From positions 1,488,001-1,552,000 of the forward strand of contig NC_007952.1 of assembly GCF_000013645.1 (NCBI RefSeq): a stretch of 64,000 nt of DNA, written 5' to 3'. The position numbers and the translations under genes were made by a program. The notes beneath the pieces were generated by a model. The model made no database searches. It was given only the letters and a program-made list of their open reading frames with translations, and had not been told where the DNA came from. Source of the DNA: Paraburkholderia xenovorans LB400. GTDB taxonomy: Bacteria > Pseudomonadota > Gammaproteobacteria > Burkholderiales > Burkholderiaceae. Position 1 is the first letter of the stretch. Each line of letters starts with the position of its first letter. Positions 1 through 7,928 of this stretch are shown piece by piece.

Positions 1-909
1 TGGCCGCTGTTGCGCAAGGTCGAGGGCAACCGCTGGTTCACCGGCCGCACGACGCTGATCGCCGCGGTGCTGACGTTGCTGATCGCATTGCTGGTCGTGC
101 TGCCGGTCGGCATCGGCATTGCGCAGGCGCTGCGCGAAGCGCATGACCTGAACGAGTGGTTCAAGACGGTGCAGGAAAACGGCATTCCGTTGCCGGATTT
201 CGTCCAGCATCTGCCGTTCGGCGTGCAACAGATTTCCACGTGGTGGCAGGCCAACCTGACTCAGCCGCTGCGCGAGTCGGCCGCGATGAAAGGACTGCAC
301 AGTCCCGCCGTGGTGACGCTCGGCCGGCACTTCGGCGCGCGCGCGGTGCATGCCGTGACGGTGTTCGCGTTCATGCTGGTCACGCTGTTCGTGATCTTCC
401 AGGCGGGTCCGCGTTTGTCGGGGGCGCTGCTCAAAGGCATGCGGCGCGGTTTCGGCGACGACGGCGCGCAGCTTCTGCAACGCATGGCCGCGGCAGTGCG
501 CGGCACGGTGTCGGGGCTGGTCGTGGTCGGGCTAGGCGAGGGCGCGCTGTTGGGCGTCGCCTACTTCGTGACGGGCTTGCCGCACGTTGCGCTGCTCGCG
601 TTCGTCACCGCGATCGCGGCGATGCTGCCGTTCTGCGCGCCGCTGACCTTCGGCATCGCGGCTTTGTGGCTGTTGTCGCAAGGCTCGGTGGCGGCGGCGA
701 TCGGCCTTGCCGTGTTCGGCGCCGTCGTGGTGTTCGTCGCCGAGCATTTCGTGCGGCCGGTGCTGATCGGCAACTCCACGCGCCTGCCGTTCCTGCTCGT
801 GCTGTTCGGTATTCTTGGCGGCGCGGAAACGTTCGGGCTGCTCGGTATCTTTATCGGTCCCGCGCTGATGACCGTGCTGATGGTGTTGTGGACCGACCTC
901 GTGCAATAG
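1..909 (+). CDS. AI-2E/PerM family transporter, 3' part
   Basis: Inner-membrane permease of the AI-2E exporter/PerM (YdiK-like) family; members move small molecules or ions, and the substrate here cannot be told. The reading frame is open from base 1 (W-P-L-L-R-K), so the true start lies upstream and at least 302 residues of a usual 340-380 are present. Hydrophobic segments lie near residues 20-45, a soluble stretch with amphipathic helices follows at about 45-110, and the C-terminal half holds at least four more membrane segments, including the family's long hydrophobic run ending in LLGIFIGPALMTVLMVLW. It converges on the esterase gene downstream, with a 9-bp tandem repeat between them. Family call is firm, substrate unknown. 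Confidence 0.85.
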   Translation, partial: WPLLRKVEGNRWFTGRTTLIAAVLTLLIALLVVLPVGIGIAQALREAHDLNEWFKTVQENGIPLPDFVQHLPFGVQQISTWWQANLTQPLRESAAMKGLHSPAVVTLGRHFGARAVHAVTVFAFMLVTLFVIFQAGPRLSGALLKGMRRGFGDDGAQLLQRMAAAVRGTVSGLVVVGLGEGALLGVAYFVTGLPHVALLAFVTAIAAMLPFCAPLTFGIAALWLLSQGSVAAAIGLAVFGAVVVFVAEHFVRPVLIGNSTRLPFLLVLFGILGGAETFGLLGIFIGPALMTVLMVLWTDLVQ

Positions 910-989
910 TTGCACGGCGCTTCTCCGCGCTGCCTCGCACAGTCCGGACAGATGCCGGTTGGACGCAGGATAGACACACCTGGACCCCC

Positions 990-1053
990 GGACTCTTTGG
1001 AACCCTTTGGACCCTTTGGACCCTTTGGACTCTTTGGACCCTTTGGACCCGCT
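990..1053. repeat. 9-bp tandem repeat, about 7 units
   Basis: Units of GGACCCTTT or GGACTCTTT run head to tail; the second unit has one extra A and the last is degenerate. The array fills the gap between two convergent genes (stops at 909 and 1066). No hairpin with a T-run is evident, so it is a simple repeat rather than a clear terminator. Confidence 0.9.
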
Positions 1054-1065
1054 GGCCCCGAACCT

Positions 1066-1941
1066 TCAGGGCCGCTGATTCGACGGATGTTCCTGCGGCG
1101 GCGGCTTCACGCAGCCGAGCGTGTATTTCAGCGCGGCGGGCAGCAGCGCGCTCCAGACATCCCAGGTGTGGCCGCCGTCGATAATGCGCAGCGCCGCCGG
1201 ATTGCCCGCCAGCCTCAGGTGCGTATAGAGCGACGATACTTCGGACTGGATCGCGAGGTCGTCGTCGCCGGCGGCGATGAACATGGGCAGACGGTAGGGC
1301 CGGCTCATGTAGCGCTCCCATTGCGCCGGATAGTTGAGCTCGTGCCAGATGCCCGCGTTGAATTCGCGCTCGCCGAACACGCCCACGCGGCGTGCGGCTG
1401 ACGCGCGCGGCGGCTCGTTCGCATAGATCGCGGGGCTCAGCAGCAGCGCGCCGCAAAAGCGCTCGGGCTGCGTCATCGCATAACGCAGCGCGCCGAAGCC
1501 GCCCATCGAGACGCCGCCGATCATCCGCCCGCCGCGCTGTGTCGAGACCGCGTAGCGCGTTTCGATCTCGGGCAGCAGATTGTCGAAGAACGCCGTTTCC
1601 ATCTTCTCCTTGCGATCGACGTACCAGTCCGTGCCGCCTTGCGGCATCACGATCACGACCGGCGGCATCTCCTTGTGGTCGATCAGCGCGTCGGCCGTGG
1701 TTTGCAGATGACCTTGCGTGATCCAGTCGTTGGCATCGCCATTATTGCCGTGCAGGAGGTAGAGCACGGGAATGCGGCTGGCGTCGTGGCGGTAGCCGGT
1801 GGGCAGATAGATGGTGTAGGACCAGTCGCGGCCGAGCGCGTCCGAATAGAAGCTTCGGCTGATGACGGTGCTGGCGAGGGTCGGCGCGCTGGTGGACGCG
1901 GCGTAGAGCGCAACGAGGGCGGACTGTAGGAATAGACGCAT
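1066..1941 (-). CDS. Secreted esterase (esterase D/PHB depolymerase-like fold)
   Basis: Alpha/beta-hydrolase of the putative esterase family that includes S-formylglutathione hydrolase and antigen-85-type enzymes; it should hydrolyse an ester bond in the periplasm or outside the cell. The first 24 residues form a Sec signal peptide (MRLFLQSALVALYAAS..ASA-like). Oxyanion motif LLHGNNGD lies near residue 63, the nucleophile elbow GVSMGG puts the catalytic Ser at about 145, the acid is probably in AAGDDDL, and the His is in GGHTWD near 267. The 291-residue length is normal. No Shine-Dalgarno sequence is obvious before the ATG. It follows the OpgC-type gene on the same strand. The substrate cannot be read from sequence. 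Confidence 0.85.
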   Translation of the reverse strand: MRLFLQSALVALYAASTSAPTLASTVISRSFYSDALGRDWSYTIYLPTGYRHDASRIPVLYLLHGNNGDANDWITQGHLQTTADALIDHKEMPPVVIVMPQGGTDWYVDRKEKMETAFFDNLLPEIETRYAVSTQRGGRMIGGVSMGGFGALRYAMTQPERFCGALLLSPAIYANEPPRASAARRVGVFGEREFNAGIWHELNYPAQWERYMSRPYRLPMFIAAGDDDLAIQSEVSSLYTHLRLAGNPAALRIIDGGHTWDVWSALLPAALKYTLGCVKPPPQEHPSNQRP

Positions 1942-2044
1942 GTCAGATTGGGAGGCGCGCCGCGCGGGTTGCGCGCGGCTGTCGTGCTATCGGGATCGGC
2001 GGTGGAATCCTGGGCGTTGGCCCACGTGCGCGCCGCTCAGGACC

Positions 2045-3154
2045 TCAGGGCGACGTTCCAAGCCGCCCGGCATACAACCGGCCGGCCAGACGCCTGAGCG
2101 GCTCCGCGCCCAGCGCCACTGCGAACAGCGCGGCGACCGCGACCGCGTCGGCGAGCAGGCCGAGCGGATAGTTCAGATAGCCGTCCGTCGCCGCGTACAG
2201 CACGGAATCGACCACCAGCGAGATCACGGCACCGGCGACGAAGCACAGCAGCCCTTTGCGGCCGATCACGCCGACCCACGGCATCCATTGCGCGAGCTTC
2301 TTCGTCCAGCCTAGCTGGATCAGATTCGCGACGAGCCAGGCAATGGCGAGAAAATTGACGGCTCGCAGATAGGAGAGGTTCTGTTTGAGGCTGCCGTCGA
2401 GCGGTTCGCGCTCGATAAATAGCTTGTAGTAGGCCGCGGCCGCTACCACGGCGAGCGCCAGCAGGCTGACGAGCCACCCCAGGCGGTGCGCGCTGACGCG
2501 CTGATAGACCGGCTGGCAACGAGCCAGCACGCCGAGCACGAACAGCAATTGCCAGGCGAACGGGTTGAAATCCCAGTGCATGTCCGGCGCGGCGGGCAGG
2601 TACGCGTCGATGGCCGGCGCGCCGGCCCACAGCGCCACGCTTCCGGCCAGCAGGAGCCACGGCTTGCTGCGCGCGAGCGGCAGGATCATGGGCACGAGCA
2701 GGGCGAAAAACGCGTACATGGGCAGCACGGAGGCCAGATAGGGCTGGCGGCGGAATAACAGGATGTCGCGCAGCGCGGCGAGCGGGGTGTCTAACAGGTC
2801 GTCGAGATCCGTGGTGGCGAGATTCGGCCCGTCGATGCTCAACGCGGTGAGCGCGGCGCTGACCAGCAGCATCAACGCGGCGGTAACCAGAAACGCCCGA
2901 TAGATTTCGAGCGAGCGCCGCAGGAAGCGGCTGCGCGCGATCGTCTCGTTGCGCCGTTCGGCGAGCGCGGCATAGGCCGTGGCGGTGGCGAAGCCGCCGA
3001 GGAACACGAAGACCTCGGCGGCGTCGCACAGCGCATAGGCGTGCAGCGTGACGCGCGACAGAATGCTGCCGCCGATGTGGTCGACGACGATGATCAGAAG
3101 GACCAGCCCGCGAAAAAAATCGAGCTCGATCAGGCGCGGTTGCGACTTTTGCAT
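2045..3154 (-). CDS. OpgC-domain membrane protein
   Basis: Polytopic inner-membrane protein of the OpgC family, related to acyltransferase 3 proteins. OpgC of Rhodobacter adds succinyl groups to osmoregulated periplasmic glucans; this substrate is an inference here. The protein starts MQKSQPRLIELDFFRGLVLL, where the R-x-x-x-D-F-x-R-G-L pattern is the family signature, and has about ten hydrophobic segments over 369 residues. The frame is open further upstream, but the extra 59 codons are low-complexity, so the ATG at 3154 is preferred. No glucan synthase genes (opgGH) are nearby. The esterase gene lies downstream on the same strand and the porin gene is divergent. Confidence 0.85.
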   Translation of the reverse strand: MQKSQPRLIELDFFRGLVLLIIVVDHIGGSILSRVTLHAYALCDAAEVFVFLGGFATATAYAALAERRNETIARSRFLRRSLEIYRAFLVTAALMLLVSAALTALSIDGPNLATTDLDDLLDTPLAALRDILLFRRQPYLASVLPMYAFFALLVPMILPLARSKPWLLLAGSVALWAGAPAIDAYLPAAPDMHWDFNPFAWQLLFVLGVLARCQPVYQRVSAHRLGWLVSLLALAVVAAAAYYKLFIEREPLDGSLKQNLSYLRAVNFLAIAWLVANLIQLGWTKKLAQWMPWVGVIGRKGLLCFVAGAVISLVVDSVLYAATDGYLNYPLGLLADAVAVAALFAVALGAEPLRRLAGRLYAGRLGTSP

Positions 3155-3698
3155 TGTGTGGTGCCCAAAGCAGGCCCCGTGCGACGGCGCGCTAGTCCAG
3201 CGCGGCGGGCGTCTCACAAGGCTTTTGAAATTGGATTGGGGTACAGCGGCGGATACGCGATCCGCGTCGCCGCTTTCAACCGGCCGGGCCGGGCGCGGCG
3301 CGGTTGCAGGAGGCGTAAAGATGACCCCCATAACGGGGGCGGAGTTCCGCTGCGGCGCCGCAAAAAAGCTTTCGATTATATTTCTTTCCGTGACAGATCC
3401 GCTCGCGACTGCGCAAGTGTCAGCGCAACGCCGCGGCGCGTCGGCCTTTGCCCGGGCTCAAGTCCGCGTGACGTTGCTCCGTTTACCTCAATGGGGGCCG
3501 CGGTAAAAGGGGCTGCCGCACCAAGTGGAGATTTCGCAACAATTTGAGATATCGACACCACACCCAATGGACGGCGGCCTAACGGCGTGTGAGGATTTCC
3601 GTAAAGCGCGCGTCAGGGTCGGTTGGTTCGCGGACGAAGCGCCAGAACAAAAGCGGCCGGATCGAGTTGTCCCATTGCTCGAGTGCAGGGAGATCTTC
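3155..3698. other. Divergent intergenic region, opgC-type gene and porin
   Basis: No gene is supported in these 544 bases. They must carry both divergent promoters. A short perfect hairpin of five C and five G (3325-3339) lies about 170 bases before the OpgC-type start, and an A/T-rich patch at 3370-3390 could be promoter sequence. No promoter could be assigned with confidence. Confidence 0.5.
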
Positions 3699-4859
3699 AT
3701 GAACAGGCAAGTGTTCGCGCTAGCTGTCTCCGCCGCTGTGTCTGTCGCTTTTGCCGCGTCCGCCTCGGCGCAGACGAGCGTGACGCTTTACGGCGTGCTC
3801 GATGAAGGCATCAACTACACCAACAATGTCGGCCGCGGCCATGTCTATGAACTGGCGAGCGGCGACGCGCAGGGCAGCCGCTGGGGGCTGAAAGGCGCCG
3901 AGGAACTGGGCGGCGGACTGAAGGCCATTTTCCAGCTGGAAAACGGTTTCGACGTGAGCTCCGGCCGGTTCAACCAGGGCGGCCGGATGTTCGGCCGCCA
4001 GGCGTTCGTGGGTTTGAGCGCGGAGCGATACGGCACGCTGACGTTCGGCCGCCAGTACGATTCCGTGGTCGACTATCTGGCCCAGACCACGGCCAACGGC
4101 AGTTGGGGCGGCTTGCTGTTCTCGCACCCGTACGATAACGACAACACGGACAACACGTTTCGTCTCGACAACTCGGTCAAGTACACCAGTCCGTCGCTTT
4201 CCGGTTTCCAGTTCGGCGGTGTCTACAGCTTCAGCAACGACACCGGTTTCGCCAACAATCGCGCGTACAGTTTCGGCGGCCAGTATGCGTATGGCGGCTT
4301 GCTGGTGGCGGCTGCGTATCTGCAGGCCGACAATCCCGGCAATGGCGCGAACGGCGCGATCACGGCGAACGACGCCAGCTTCATCGCTGCCCGCATGCGT
4401 GTGTTCGGCGGCGGCATTACCTATACGTTCGGCCCGGCGACGGCCGGTTTCGTCTACACCAATTCGAACTATCTGGATCCGACCGGCAACGGGTATCTCG
4501 GCGTGACGCCGCTCGTGCCGCCGGGCGTGCTGCTGAATTCGCTGAAGTATCAGAACTTCGAACTGAACGGCAAGTATCAGATCTCGCCGATGCTGTTCGT
4601 CGGCGCGCAGTATGTGTACTCGATGGAAACCTTCGACGCCTCGACTGGCGGCGTGAAGCCGAAAATCCATTCGTTCGGCCTGATGGCGGACTACAACCTG
4701 TCCAAGCGCACCGACGTCTACATTCAGGGCGAGTATCAGCAGGTGACTGGCGACTCGACCTATTCGATTCTCGACGAGGCCTTCACGCCCGGCACGCAGT
4801 CCCCTTCATCGACGTCGAAGCAGGTCGTGGTGCGGGCGGCGATCCGGCATAAGTTCTAG
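3699..4859 (+). CDS. Outer-membrane porin (Gram-negative porin_4 type)
   Basis: Trimeric beta-barrel general porin for passive diffusion of small solutes across the outer membrane. The ATG at 3699 has a GGGAG ribosome site seven bases upstream and begins a typical signal peptide (MNRQVFALAVSAAVSVAFAA) cleaved at ASA-QTSVTLYG, the N-terminus of mature Burkholderia porins. Glycine/aromatic strands, the conserved GLKGAEELGGGLKAIFQLE and FGRQAFVGL blocks, and a C-terminal Phe after RAAIRHK complete the pattern. The 386 residues are normal for the family. The frame is open from 3525, but those codons are noncoding in character. It is a single-gene unit. Confidence 0.95.
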   Translation: MNRQVFALAVSAAVSVAFAASASAQTSVTLYGVLDEGINYTNNVGRGHVYELASGDAQGSRWGLKGAEELGGGLKAIFQLENGFDVSSGRFNQGGRMFGRQAFVGLSAERYGTLTFGRQYDSVVDYLAQTTANGSWGGLLFSHPYDNDNTDNTFRLDNSVKYTSPSLSGFQFGGVYSFSNDTGFANNRAYSFGGQYAYGGLLVAAAYLQADNPGNGANGAITANDASFIAARMRVFGGGITYTFGPATAGFVYTNSNYLDPTGNGYLGVTPLVPPGVLLNSLKYQNFELNGKYQISPMLFVGAQYVYSMETFDASTGGVKPKIHSFGLMADYNLSKRTDVYIQGEYQQVTGDSTYSILDEAFTPGTQSPSSTSKQVVVRAAIRHKF

Positions 4860-4969
4860 GCGCGATATATCCGACTTCGTTTCATCGCCGCGCCGCGCGA
4901 TCGAATATCACCCGCGGCGCGAGAATTGAAGATCGCGAATATCGGGCGGCGTATTGAATGGATTGGCAC

Positions 4970-5323
4970 TCAGTTCATCACGTAATTCTGAATCAGAATG
5001 CCGACTATCACGCCGAATGGAATACCAAAGGTCCGGCCGCGCAGGGTTGCGCTAATGTCTTCATCCAGTACGAAGCTGCAGCGGCGCTCGCGCCAGACGG
5101 TTTTATAGGCCAAGGGTTTGGCGTCGACAATCACGATGGAAATCAGCGCGGTTACGATAACCTGTTCCAGCGCATGCAGTTTCGCCATAAACGGGGAAAA
5201 TTCACCGGCATTGCACAGCAGCACCATGATAACGGCGGCAATCAGCGTGCCGAAGAAAAAACCGCTCATGAAGCGGTTTGCTGAACTGAGAGAATCCACT
5301 TGAACCTCGGCTTGATTCGCCAT
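4970..5323 (-). CDS. Small membrane protein of unknown function
   Basis: I do not recognise this family. The 117-residue product has three hydrophobic segments, near residues 20-38 (GFFFGTLIAAVIMVLLC), 50-66 and the C-terminal 18 residues (GIPFGVIVGILIQNYVMN), with a charged loop (KTVWRERRCSF) between the second and third, so it is probably an integral inner-membrane protein. The ATG at 5323 is chosen over an in-frame TTG at 5332; neither has a good ribosome site. A large nested inverted repeat ends 20 bases upstream of the start and could shape its leader mRNA. It converges with the porin gene. Confidence 0.6.
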   Translation of the reverse strand: MANQAEVQVDSLSSANRFMSGFFFGTLIAAVIMVLLCNAGEFSPFMAKLHALEQVIVTALISIVIVDAKPLAYKTVWRERRCSFVLDEDISATLRGRTFGIPFGVIVGILIQNYVMN

Positions 5324-5342
5324 CCTGGTCAAGGCGGCGAAC

Positions 5343-5441
5343 TAAAAATATTCTGACGGAAATGGTTTCCCATTTGATAAACCGGCGGCGCATTGACTGC
5401 GCCGCCGGTCGACTTCAATGGGATGCGTAAGAATATTTTTA
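5343..5441. repeat. 99-bp nested inverted repeat (MITE-like or structured leader)
   Basis: Three sets of perfect complementary arms nest in one element. The outer arms are TAAAAATATTCT (5343-5354) and AGAATATTTTTA (5430-5441). The middle arms are CCCATT (5369-5374) and AATGGG (5417-5422). The inner arms are ACCGGCGGCGC (5381-5391) and GCGCCGCCGGT (5399-5409) around a 7-base loop. The ends are TA dinucleotides, as in mariner-type target duplications. It lies between a NUDIX remnant and the start of a small membrane protein gene. It may be a miniature transposable element, a terminator or a leader structure. Confidence 0.75.
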
Positions 5442-5485
5442 TTGTCTTCTCCAACCTATCGTCCTTTTCCTAATGTCGGATAGGA

Positions 5486-5653
5486 TCAGTCCGAAAAACG
5501 TGAACGCTCGCCATGTTCCGCCTGGGTGCCGGACAAATTCAGCGTGGCGTACTGCAATAGCATGATGGTCTTTCCGTCGACGATTTCGCCACGCCCGATC
5601 ATCGTCAGCGCTTCTTCCAACGGCAGTTCCAGCACTTCGATTGGCGGACGTGA
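5486..5653 (-). pseudogene. NUDIX pyrophosphatase C-terminal remnant
   Basis: The minus strand here encodes 55 residues ending in a stop. They contain IEVLELPLEEALTMIGRGE followed by IVDGKTIMLLQYA, which matches the C-terminal end of ADP-sugar/GDP-mannose NUDIX pyrophosphatases. The NUDIX box and the rest of the N-terminal region are absent: upstream of about 5653 the frame no longer looks coding. It is therefore a decayed 3' fragment. A separate plus-strand open stretch (5650-5745) abuts the break and may be a fragment of another gene. The family assignment rests on my recognition of this C-terminal motif. Confidence 0.65.
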
Positions 5654-6006
5654 CGGCGGCCAGCGCGATTGTCGTCGAACGGAACACGGCCGAGGCGCTG
5701 ACCGCGCCGTTCGAGGCGCTGGGCATCACGATAGTGCGGACATAGTTCGCCGTGCTGACTAAATGGAAAGCGTTATAGGTCCGGGGCCACTACGGCGGTT
5801 CGTGCCAGATCCGCTATTCCACACTGAGGCAAAGCGATGCCCGACGGCATTGGTGCGCGGAGGCGCACGGTCAGCGCGTATTCCGTGACTTGCGCGCTGA
5901 ACTCATGCGCTGTGTTCTGCTCAAATGGTATCGCGCTGCCGCTGCCGGCTTGCGGCTCGCCATACGATTCGCTGTAGGCAACGCTGATTCCTTTCACGGA
6001 GACTTC

Positions 6007-6423
6007 ATGAGCAATCGCGCGACGCTGATCCTTCCTCATCACAGTTACGTTCATTCGCTGGGCGCGCCGCTGGCCTGCGTGCAAGGCACGATCAGCAAGG
6101 TATTCGCCAGCCCGGAGAATCACAACGGTGCCAATCACCAGCATTTCATCATCCGGATCGACACGGTCGTGAAGTTCGAAGGCGGTACGGAAGATCTCGT
6201 GGGCACAGAGGTGTTCGTCGCCGTGCGTTTCGGCGACAACGAGGGCCTCGCGCATGAGATTCCCGGATTGCAGGCGGGGCAGCCGATCGAAGCACAAGGC
6301 GAGTACATTCCCGACGCCAGCGCCTATCCCACCGAAGACAATAGCAACCCTGTTCTGCCGGTTCTGCACTTTACGCATCATCCGGTCGGGTACGTGAAGT
6401 ACCAAGGGGAGTATTACAGCTAG
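6007..6423 (+). CDS. DUF3465-like protein
   Basis: A 138-residue protein resembling the DUF3465 family of unknown function. The matching blocks are GTISKVFASP, HQHFIIRID, IPGLQAGQPIEAQGEYI and the ending HFTHHPVGYVKYQGEYYS, where the family shows HQ-x-F-I, an 'I-P-x-L-x-x-G-x-x-(V/I)-E-x-x-G-E-Y' stretch and THHDP..G.(L/V).Y.G..Y. Unlike most members it has no obvious signal peptide. The family has an OB-fold-like pattern, but no activity is known to me. The ATG at 6007 has GGAG seven bases upstream; an in-frame start at 5890 would add 39 residues unlike the family. It stands alone, next to the decayed NUDIX region. Confidence 0.65.
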   Translation: MSNRATLILPHHSYVHSLGAPLACVQGTISKVFASPENHNGANHQHFIIRIDTVVKFEGGTEDLVGTEVFVAVRFGDNEGLAHEIPGLQAGQPIEAQGEYIPDASAYPTEDNSNPVLPVLHFTHHPVGYVKYQGEYYS

Positions 6424-6928
6424 CTGGCTGTCGCCGTCCCATCGCGCCGTCACGATCGTCTCGCCACTGTCACCATTGCTTCACTGAAGATTCAAGTTTT
6501 TGCCGCGCTTTGCCGTTAAGCAAACGTTATCGTGCGGCTGCCGAGGCATAGCCGTTGGTGCGGCCACGAGCCGTCGCCCGACACGTTGCGCGTGCAGCGA
6601 AGTCGGCAATGCCGTGCGTAAGGTTTGTATCAGAGTGTGTGAGTTGGCGCGTTTTTTATAAAACGCACTTTACAATTCCGCTTGAATTTTAATCGGTAAT
6701 CTGACCCTTTTCGCAGAAGATCGGCTGTTTTGACGGGCTGTATGGACGCGTCCTGGCTATCCGGCAGGCTGTGAACGCGAAGGGTTGGGTTGCCGGCAGC
6801 GCAGGGATGAGCGCCGCGCGAGGCGGCGCGGCAGTGTAGCGGGGAGAGCAGCGCGCCGGACGGGCGTGCGCATTGCCGCTGCAAGCCGGCATCCGGCTCG
6901 ACAATGAATGAGGCAGGAGTCGAACAAG
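6424..6928. other. Intergenic region with AT-rich palindrome
   Basis: About 500 bases without a supported gene. The main feature is a perfect 7-bp dyad GCGTTTT-TTAT-AAAACGC at 6649-6666 in an A/T-rich stretch, about 265 bases before the NlpD-like gene. It could be an operator or a weak terminator. No sigma-70 promoter could be fixed. Confidence 0.4.
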
Positions 6929-7918
6929 ATGGGAAAGCGTTTCGACAGAACCATGATGGCCAGTCTGGCCGGCGTATGGGTCGCGCTGGCGGTCAGTGGA
7001 TGTGCGAATGTGGGGCAGCAGGGTGCGCAGACCGGCGCGGCATCAGGCGCAGCGGCTGCGTCGGCGGTGCCGGCCGCGAGCGCGCCGGCATCGGACGCGA
7101 CGGCGGCAACGCCGGCCGTGAGCGGCGCCGATCAGAGCGCACCGCTTAAGAAATCGCCGCCGCTGGTGTATCGCGTCAAGCGTGGCGACACCCTGGCGCG
7201 CATCGCGCAGCGTCATCATTGCAGTGTCGGGCAGTTGCAGGCCTGGAATGGATTGAAGGCGTCCGCGCGGCTGAAGCGTGGACAGGTGTTGCGCGTCGCC
7301 TCGCCGGAAACCGCGCGGGCGGTGAACGCCGCCAATGCGGCCGCGAAGGCCGCCGCGGCGTCCGGATCCGCGGCTTCGGGCGCGGCGCAGCAAGCAGCGG
7401 CGGCATCGGCCGGATCGGCAGGATCGGCAGGATCGGCAGGATCGGCTGGATCAGCAGGCGCGGCGCAACCGCAGTCTGCACAGTCGCCCGCGCCCAGCGC
7501 CGCCGAGGCGCGCGAGGTGGCACAGCAAACCGCGCGGCACGCGAGTGGCGTGTCGCTGGCCTGGCCCGCGGGCGGAAGCGTGGTGGAAGGATTCCAGCCG
7601 GGCGAAACGCGGGGCATCGAAATCAGCGGCAAGCCGGGCGATCCGGTGCGGGCGGCTGCCGGCGGCAAGGTGATGTACGCCGGCACGGGCCTGAACAGCT
7701 ACGGCAGTCTGATCATCGTCCAGCACAACAAGGACTTTCTGACCGCCTACTCGCACAACCGCAAGCTGCTGGTCAAAACCGGCGATATCGTCGTGCAGGG
7801 ACAGCAGATCGCCGAGATGGGCGACGAGAACAACTCGCGGGTGTCGTTGGGCTTCGAGTTGCGCCGCGACGGCAAGCCGATCGATCCCATGCCGTACCTG
7901 CCGCAAGGACGCGGCTAG
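6929..7918 (+). CDS. NlpD-like lipoprotein (LysM + degenerate LytM/M23)
   Basis: Envelope lipoprotein probably bound to the outer membrane that activates a septal amidase rather than cutting peptidoglycan itself, by analogy with NlpD/EnvC. The ATG at 6929 has AGGAG upstream. The signal peptide ends in a lipobox (L-A-V-S-G-C), then a low-complexity Ala/Ser linker, a LysM domain (YRVKRGDTLARIAQRHHCS..LQAWNGL), a second linker with (GSA)n repeats, and a C-terminal LytM domain from about residue 205. The Zn-binding residues of active M23 enzymes are missing: the first motif reads RGIEISG and the HxH position reads SLGFELR. A paralogue lies at 41853-42641. It is separate from the usual surE-pcm-nlpD-rpoS context. 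Confidence 0.88.
   Translation: MGKRFDRTMMASLAGVWVALAVSGCANVGQQGAQTGAASGAAAASAVPAASAPASDATAATPAVSGADQSAPLKKSPPLVYRVKRGDTLARIAQRHHCSVGQLQAWNGLKASARLKRGQVLRVASPETARAVNAANAAAKAAAASGSAASGAAQQAAAASAGSAGSAGSAGSAGSAGAAQPQSAQSPAPSAAEAREVAQQTARHASGVSLAWPAGGSVVEGFQPGETRGIEISGKPGDPVRAAAGGKVMYAGTGLNSYGSLIIVQHNKDFLTAYSHNRKLLVKTGDIVVQGQQIAEMGDENNSRVSLGFELRRDGKPIDPMPYLPQGRG
7412..7456 (+). repeat. 9-bp tandem repeat inside NlpD-like gene
   Basis: Five units of GGATCGGCA (the last two each with one change) encode a Gly-Ser-Ala repeat in the linker between the LysM and LytM domains. The unit is a multiple of three, so copy-number change would lengthen or shorten the linker without a frameshift. Confidence 0.9.
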
Positions 7919-7928
7919 GCGCGCGCGC

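Noticed and set aside
3340..3375. G/C palindrome followed by A6 before the OpgC-type gene as a terminator
   Set aside because: The A-run would be a T-run only upstream of the hairpin on the minus strand, the wrong side for termination there.
5890..6006. N-terminal extension of the DUF3465-like protein
   Set aside because: The added residues do not resemble the family, and a better start with GGAG lies at 6007.
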